Below, piece after piece: positions 7,174 through 10,772 of a stretch of 10,772 nt of DNA (its first letter is position 1; each line of letters opens with the position of its first letter). Location: contig JABIQT010000781.1 of NCBI GenBank assembly GCA_018667995.1, positions 1-10,772 of the forward strand, given 5' to 3'. The notes under the pieces are model-generated. The model was not told the origin of the DNA and did not search any database. It saw nothing but the letters and a program-made list of their open reading frames with translations. The translations under genes were made by a program, and so were the position numbers. This DNA is from Candidatus Latescibacterota bacterium (GTDB taxonomy: Bacteria > JAAXHH01 > JABIQT01).

Positions 7174-8061
7174 CTAAACCCGATGGGCCTGTTGAGGGTT
7201 ACGCGCATTCTCCTCAAAAGCGTCTGTCCACAGGTCGCACCATGCCTGATGATCGGTTAATACGCTTCCGGGATCGGCCTTGCTTCTGACGCAAAAAGCG
7301 GGGTGAAAGGGCCGTCCTGTGGGTGTTCCGGAAGGCTGATAACGTATATCCAGACTCCAGCGAACGTCCCATTCGGTCAAATTGCTGGTGGAATGGTGGG
7401 GCGTAAACTGATTTAGAAAAACCACGCCCCCCTTCCGGACTTCCAGGGGAAGGGGGGTTACCTGGGGCAGAAACTCCGGCTTGATCGTTGTGGCGCCATC
7501 GGAGTGGTGCTCCAAATGTCCAGCCTGAAAAACATCGGGCATCACGTGCATACATCCCCGTTCCACAGTGGCGTCTATCAATGGAATCCAGCATGTGATG
7601 ATCTTCGATTTATCCGCTTCCTCCCAAGTGACGCCAGAATCTTGATGCCATGGAACGTTATGATGATAATCCGGGCCGTCCGCCAGTCTTGATGGGGGCT
7701 TAGCCCGGATGTGCTGAATGGGAGAACAGGTTATCTCCGGGCCGATCAGCGTTTCAACGGCATCAAGCAGTCGTTCGTTACTCAGAAACTCGAACATGGC
7801 TCTGGCGCGCATCTGCATGATATCAATGCCTCGCCCAATATCCTTGCACTGTTCATACAGCCTGGCGTACCGTGAAATGAACGGCTCTTCTTCGAATAGG
7901 TCCGTCAGGTTCCCTTCCACCTGATGAGCACGGGCCCTTTCACTGAGAAAGTCCGTCACGGAATCTATAACTGGTTCGAAATCGCTGTCCTTCAATACGT
8001 CCTCAACGACTACAACCCCTCGCTCGTCAAACTCAGCCACCTGTTCTTCGGTCAGCGCCAT
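7174..8061 (-). CDS. Phytanoyl-CoA dioxygenase (PhyH) family Fe(II)/2-oxoglutarate oxygenase
   Basis: This 295-residue protein shows the jelly-roll iron triad: H139-x-D141 in VPWHQDSG and the distal His H222 in TPHHSTSN. R234 (in DVRWSLDIRY) is placed to bind the 2-oxoglutarate carboxylate. Length and order match bacterial PhyH proteins, which hydroxylate small molecules, or demethylate them through hydroxylation, with oxygen and 2-oxoglutarate. The CoA thioester specificity of the human enzyme should not be assumed. The ATG at 8061 is preceded by GGAGG with 4 bases spacing. Longer forms starting at 8118 would overlap the upstream hydrolase gene and lack such a site. It lies 47 bases after the esterase stop and one base before the creatininase start. 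In a sugar cassette a possible role is removal of O- or N-methyl groups or hydroxylation of an aglycone; this is inference. Confidence 0.88.
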   Translation of the reverse strand: MALTEEQVAEFDERGVVVVEDVLKDSDFEPVIDSVTDFLSERARAHQVEGNLTDLFEEEPFISRYARLYEQCKDIGRGIDIMQMRARAMFEFLSNERLLDAVETLIGPEITCSPIQHIRAKPPSRLADGPDYHHNVPWHQDSGVTWEEADKSKIITCWIPLIDATVERGCMHVMPDVFQAGHLEHHSDGATTIKPEFLPQVTPLPLEVRKGGVVFLNQFTPHHSTSNLTEWDVRWSLDIRYQPSGTPTGRPFHPAFCVRSKADPGSVLTDHQAWCDLWTDAFEENARNPQQAHRV

Positions 8062-8065
8062 ATAG

Positions 8066-8070
8066 CCTCC
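8066..8070 (-). promoter_or_regulatory. Strong ribosome binding site of the dioxygenase gene
   Basis: GGAGG on the minus strand, 4 bases before the ATG at 8061. It decides the start against in-frame codons upstream that would run into the esterase gene. Confidence 0.65.
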
Positions 8071-8108
8071 AGATATCAACATTATTTGATTGGTACAAGA
8101 TATCTCTT

Positions 8109-9143
8109 CTAAAGCCATTTCTTCAGAAACGGGAATCCTTTGACACCATGAAATTGGTGTTCACCCTCGAAAATCTCCAGACCAAGGCGTTCAGGCGCTT
8201 CAAAGCATTCATAGATTTTGCGGGCCTGGTCAAATGCCTTGACTGTAGCGGTAACCGGGAATATCGCATCACGCGTACCGGATTCGACAAAGAGCGGTCG
8301 AGGGGCAATCAGACCCGCGATATCGCTCATTTCTGCGACCTCCAAAATTCCGGGGACATAATTGTCTATGCAGTGTGGAATGCTGAGAATGCTGTCCCGG
8401 AATGAATTGAAGTATCCGCTGACCAGGCAGGCCTTAATGCGACGATCAAGCGCCGCGGCAAAAAAGGTCGTCGTCCCGCCGCCCGAGATCCCCATGCAAC
8501 CGATGCGCCTAGAATCGACTTCGGACCGGCTCTGCAGGTAGTCAATGGATCGCATGATATCGTAGACGCGCCAGCCCACCATCGTTTGACCGAGGAGCAG
8601 TGCTGCGCCGGCCGACGGTTGACAAGAAGAGGCATCGGGAGCCCCGGAGCGAGCGGTCGCATCTCTCCGATGTCCAAATCCGAGCTGCTCAATGGCCAGA
8701 GCGACGAATCCATGATCCACAGCCTGGAGAGCGAAATCGCGTTGATACCCTCCCCACTCAGAGCGCATGGCGCCGTCTTCCTCGATTCCTACAATATCGT
8801 CACAACCCCGTCCGTGGCCCGGGCAGCAAACTATGGCGGGTCGCGGATCACTTATCTCCCTTGGGATCAATAAGTGGGCGTAGACGGTCGAGGCACTGCG
8901 ACTGTCGAAAAGCACCGTTTCACGCGTATAGCCGGTAAACTCCTTACGATCTACAAGGCGTGGATTCAGGGCAACAGGTGATTGAGGAAATGCACCGATG
9001 AGCCGTGACAGTGCTCGCCGCAATTTCGCTTGCCAGATCCTGGCTTCTTTTACATTTCCTGCTATATATCCGTACTTCTGCGCGCTTTTGGACGCTTCGT
9101 ACTGGGTGAACGACAGACTGTCCAGGTGCGCTGTGGGCTTCAC
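8109..9143 (-). CDS. Alpha/beta hydrolase of the acetyl xylan esterase/dienelactone hydrolase group
   Basis: This protein of about 344 residues has an alpha/beta-hydrolase core in the second half. The nucleophile elbow is G-I-S220-G-G in RIGCMGISGGGTTTFFAA. The acid is probably D292 in ESGTRDAIFP, and the base is H329 (or H332) in FEGEHQFHG. The oxyanion region reads CCPGHGRG (106-113). The long N-terminal part, and the insert rich in Gly and Arg before the elbow (residues 115-180), are typical of the xylan-esterase-like family with PF12715/PF05448 character. These remove acyl groups from sugars or hydrolyse small esters or lactones. No signal peptide is seen, so it is likely cytoplasmic. The GTG at 9143 is the first ordinary start codon but has no good ribosome binding site. 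A perfect AGGAGGT lies upstream ahead of an in-frame ATC (9176-9174), so the true N-terminus is uncertain. The gene follows the mutarotase stop by 22 bases. Confidence 0.8.
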   Translation of the reverse strand: MKPTAHLDSLSFTQYEASKSAQKYGYIAGNVKEARIWQAKLRRALSRLIGAFPQSPVALNPRLVDRKEFTGYTRETVLFDSRSASTVYAHLLIPREISDPRPAIVCCPGHGRGCDDIVGIEEDGAMRSEWGGYQRDFALQAVDHGFVALAIEQLGFGHRRDATARSGAPDASSCQPSAGAALLLGQTMVGWRVYDIMRSIDYLQSRSEVDSRRIGCMGISGGGTTTFFAAALDRRIKACLVSGYFNSFRDSILSIPHCIDNYVPGILEVAEMSDIAGLIAPRPLFVESGTRDAIFPVTATVKAFDQARKIYECFEAPERLGLEIFEGEHQFHGVKGFPFLKKWL

Positions 9144-9165
9144 GGGCCGGGATTGATACGCTTTA

Positions 9166-9498
9166 TCACTCTTGATGGAAGACCTCCTCCATATCTGCCC
9201 ACCACTCTCCCTCCTTCCTACTTGTTAAGGGTTCCTGCATGGGCATCATTACATCCCACCACTTCTGCGTAGTAGGGTCCTGAGCCATTCTGTCCATATC
9301 CACCTTGAAGTCGGAGCCGACGTATTCAAAGTACGAGAAGAGGTGGTCGTCCTTCAGGTAGATAGAGTAATTTCTGATATTACAGGCGGCAATCATGTCT
9401 GCCACGCCTGGCCAGATCTCGGCATGATATTCCTTGTATTCATCGATCTTCTCCGGTTTGACCTTGAGTACCATGCCATATCGTTTTGGGGCTGTCAT
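9166..9498 (-). CDS. L-rhamnose mutarotase family protein (RhaM/DUF718-like)
   Basis: This 110-residue protein is a single ferredoxin-like domain that aligns along its length with L-rhamnose mutarotase. YKEYHAEIWP (residues 21-30) matches the E. coli Y18/H22 region ending in IWP. NYSIYL (43-48) matches the Tyr-bearing strand, and KWWDVM (79-84) matches the tryptophan pair. The C-terminal EVF also fits. The enzyme interconverts anomers of a deoxy- or related aldose so that the dehydrogenase or isomerase gets the right form. Relatives also act on L-fucose-type sugars, so the substrate may differ from rhamnose. The ATG at 9498 has GGAGG (9507-9503) 4 bases upstream. The gene lies 54 bases after the aldo/keto reductase, which is its natural pathway partner, and 22 bases before the esterase. 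It is cytoplasmic, with no signal peptide. Antibiotic-type monooxygenases share the fold but not these motifs. Confidence 0.88.
   Translation of the reverse strand: MTAPKRYGMVLKVKPEKIDEYKEYHAEIWPGVADMIAACNIRNYSIYLKDDHLFSYFEYVGSDFKVDMDRMAQDPTTQKWWDVMMPMQEPLTSRKEGEWWADMEEVFHQE
9181..9189 (-). promoter_or_regulatory. Perfect Shine-Dalgarno inside the mutarotase gene, ahead of the esterase
   Basis: The minus strand has GGAGGAGGT, which contains the full AGGAGGT core, 5 bases before ATC at 9176-9174. That ATC is in frame with the esterase and 11 codons upstream of its GTG. The site also encodes Glu-Glu-Val near the end of the mutarotase, so it could be chance. If used, it would feed the esterase by coupling. 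Confidence 0.35.
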
Positions 9499-9552
9499 TA
9501 TTCCTCCATTGGCCAGGATCCAAATATAGAATCGAGAAATATACCGTTCGAT

Positions 9553-10539
9553 TTAAGCGGGCGTCGGCGCCGCATCGGGCACGAGGCCCTCTGTGCGAAG
9601 ATCATCCCAAAAAACAGGTGGGACTTCATGGGACACCATCAGGCAGTTCTCATCCACTTCATCGCGAGAACGCCCACCTGGTATGATGGCAGCAACAGCG
9701 GGGTGAGCCAGAGGGAACTGAAGTGCAGCAGCCTTCAGCGGAACGCCATGCCTCGCACAAACGGCCTCAATCCTCGAGACTCGCTCCATTATCTCGCGAG
9801 GCGCAGGCTGGTAATTGAAGGTGGCACCCTCAACGGCCCCCACGGCAAGAATACCACTGTTATAGGGACCACCCACGATAATACTGATCCTTCTCTCTTC
9901 GCACAGCGGGAGTAATTCTGCGAGTCCGCTATGATCTACGAGCGTATAACGCCCTGCCAGCAGGAAGCAGTCAAAATCACCTTCCCGGGCGAACCTCGCG
10001 AGCATCTCCCATTGATTCATACCAGCACCAAAGGCCTTTATGACACCCTCGTTGCGTAACTTGACCAGCGCTTTGTGCGCCCCGGACATGGCCTCCTCGT
10101 AGTGATCGTCCGGATCATGAATGTGTAGAATATCGATTCGATCAAGGCCCAATCTCTCCAGGCTTTCCTCAATCGATTGCATAATCCCGTCATAGCTATA
10201 ATCGTAGGTCGCCCTCAGGGGCGGTAGATCTTCCGACCATAAATCATTGGGTCGGTCAGGATCAGGAACGAGGAGTCGGCCAACTTTAGAAGCCAAGACA
10301 AAGCTGTCCCGGTCCCGCCTGGACAGAACTCCGCCCAGCCGAGTCTCGCTTAGACCGCTGCCATAGAGCGGAGCCGTATCGAAAAAGTAGAGCCCGTGAT
10401 CGAGATATCGTTCAATCGTGTCCGAAGCCTGCTCCGCGGAGACTCCCTGAAACAATCCGGCCAGGGGCGCCCCGCCCAGACCCAGTCGTGAGACCATCAA
10501 TCCCGACTGACCGATTTCTGCCTTGTCACTCACATTCAT
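9553..10539 (-). CDS. Aldo/keto reductase, D-threo-aldose 1-dehydrogenase (L-fucose dehydrogenase) type
   Basis: This 328-residue AKR has the catalytic tetrad D54, Y59 (DTAPLYGSG), K85 (LASKVGR) and H141 (ILHIHDPDD). The stretch DYSYDGIMQSIEESLERLGL (113-132) and the later GAGMNQWEML...LLAGRYTLVD are characteristic of the D-threo-aldose dehydrogenase/pyridoxal 4-dehydrogenase branch. These enzymes oxidise C1 of L-fucose, L-galactose, D-arabinose or similar sugars with NAD(P) to the aldonolactone. The NAD(P)-binding end has IIPGGRSRDEVDEN (near 287-300), the usual AKR phosphate-binding segment. The ATG at 10539 is preceded by GGAG with 6 bases spacing. It lies 71 bases after the stop of the preceding gene and 54 bases before the mutarotase gene. 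Position beside a mutarotase supports an oxidative sugar route. The exact sugar is not determined. Confidence 0.88.
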   Translation of the reverse strand: MNVSDKAEIGQSGLMVSRLGLGGAPLAGLFQGVSAEQASDTIERYLDHGLYFFDTAPLYGSGLSETRLGGVLSRRDRDSFVLASKVGRLLVPDPDRPNDLWSEDLPPLRATYDYSYDGIMQSIEESLERLGLDRIDILHIHDPDDHYEEAMSGAHKALVKLRNEGVIKAFGAGMNQWEMLARFAREGDFDCFLLAGRYTLVDHSGLAELLPLCEERRISIIVGGPYNSGILAVGAVEGATFNYQPAPREIMERVSRIEAVCARHGVPLKAAALQFPLAHPAVAAIIPGGRSRDEVDENCLMVSHEVPPVFWDDLRTEGLVPDAAPTPA

Positions 10540-10610
10540 CTTTCACTCCATAACAGAACTGTGTAATAGCATCGACACTGATGCCGCCAGAATAGCGTCC
10601 ACAAAACACC

Positions 10611-10772
10611 TTACTCCGGCCGCATATCCTCTCCACGAAGGAGGAATGCACGAATGTCATAGCGTCCGGGTCGTTCCACCGGCAGATCACCAGCGTCAAT
10701 CATCACGTCAATGGGGGAACAATGGGTCCGGACAGGCATCTGAACCATCTCGTGCAGACGCGCGGATTCATA
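10611..10772 (-). CDS. C-terminal 53 residues of a protein cut by the right edge, possibly a Gfo/Idh/MocA-type oxidoreductase
   Basis: The minus strand is open from base 10772 to a TAA at 10613-10611, in one frame with clean coding character. The visible part begins YESARLHEMVQMP, which recalls the IYESARTGKxVxLP tail seen near the end of many Gfo/Idh/MocA sugar dehydrogenases. It continues with IDVMIDAGDLPVERPGRYDIR and a charged end. No catalytic residue is in view, so the family is a guess from one short motif. The 71-base gap to the aldo/keto reductase on the same strand suggests it belongs to the same operon. An NAD(P)-dependent sugar or inositol dehydrogenase would suit the cassette. 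Confidence 0.4.
   Translation of the reverse strand, partial: YESARLHEMVQMPVRTHCSPIDVMIDAGDLPVERPGRYDIRAFLLRGEDMRPE

Noticed and set aside
9343-9915. Plus-strand open frame of 190 codons opposite the mutarotase and aldo/keto reductase
   Set aside because: It is antisense to two genes with complete motifs and spans their intergenic gap, with no domain seen.

Overview
The window reads as bacterial chromosome of mid GC content with tightly packed genes: nine complete protein genes and two cut by the window edges. No rRNA, tRNA, CRISPR array, transposase or phage gene was seen. The mix of families (phytanoyl-CoA-type dioxygenase, formylglycine sulfatase, enolase-superfamily dehydratase, creatininase-fold hydrolase, xylan-esterase-like hydrolase, L-rhamnose mutarotase, aldo/keto reductase) recalls carbohydrate-degrading lineages such as Poribacteria, Latescibacterota or Planctomycetota. 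That placement is a guess from gene content only.

Layout from left to right. On the minus strand at 1-861 is the N-terminal 287 codons of a polytopic GT-C type glycosyltransferase, running off the left edge. Next, on the minus strand at 992-2113, is a galactonate-dehydratase-like enolase-superfamily enzyme. A 291-base intergenic stretch with a candidate promoter follows. Then on the plus strand at 2405-3505 is the radical SAM enzyme of the AmmeMemoRadiSam group (AmrS), standing without its usual Memo and AMMECR1 partners. It converges on a minus-strand choline-sulfatase-like sulfatase (3512-4999) with only 6 bases between the stops. Divergent from the sulfatase is a plus-strand beta-class DNA methyltransferase (5162-6190) with no restriction endonuclease beside it. 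Its SPPY motif points to N4-cytosine chemistry.

From 10772 down to 6300 all genes run on the minus strand with short gaps, so they probably form one operon. In transcription order they are: the tail of a probable Gfo/Idh-type oxidoreductase, an aldo/keto reductase of the D-threo-aldose (L-fucose) dehydrogenase kind, an L-rhamnose mutarotase homologue, an acetyl-xylan-esterase-like alpha/beta hydrolase, a PhyH-family Fe(II)/2-oxoglutarate dioxygenase and a creatininase-family metallohydrolase. Stops and starts lie 1 to about 71 bases apart.

Inferred joint role: oxidative, non-phosphorylative breakdown of a decorated (esterified, sulfated, perhaps O-methylated) deoxysugar or hexose. The esterase and sulfatase would strip the decorations, the mutarotase would interconvert anomers, the aldo/keto reductase would make the lactone, a hydrolase would open it, and the enolase-superfamily dehydratase would act on the aldonate. 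No lactonase or aldolase of a known family is visible, so the pathway is a hypothesis. A second notable point is that CTAG occurs only four times by my hand count, while the orphan methyltransferase resembles CTAG-type N4-cytosine methylases.
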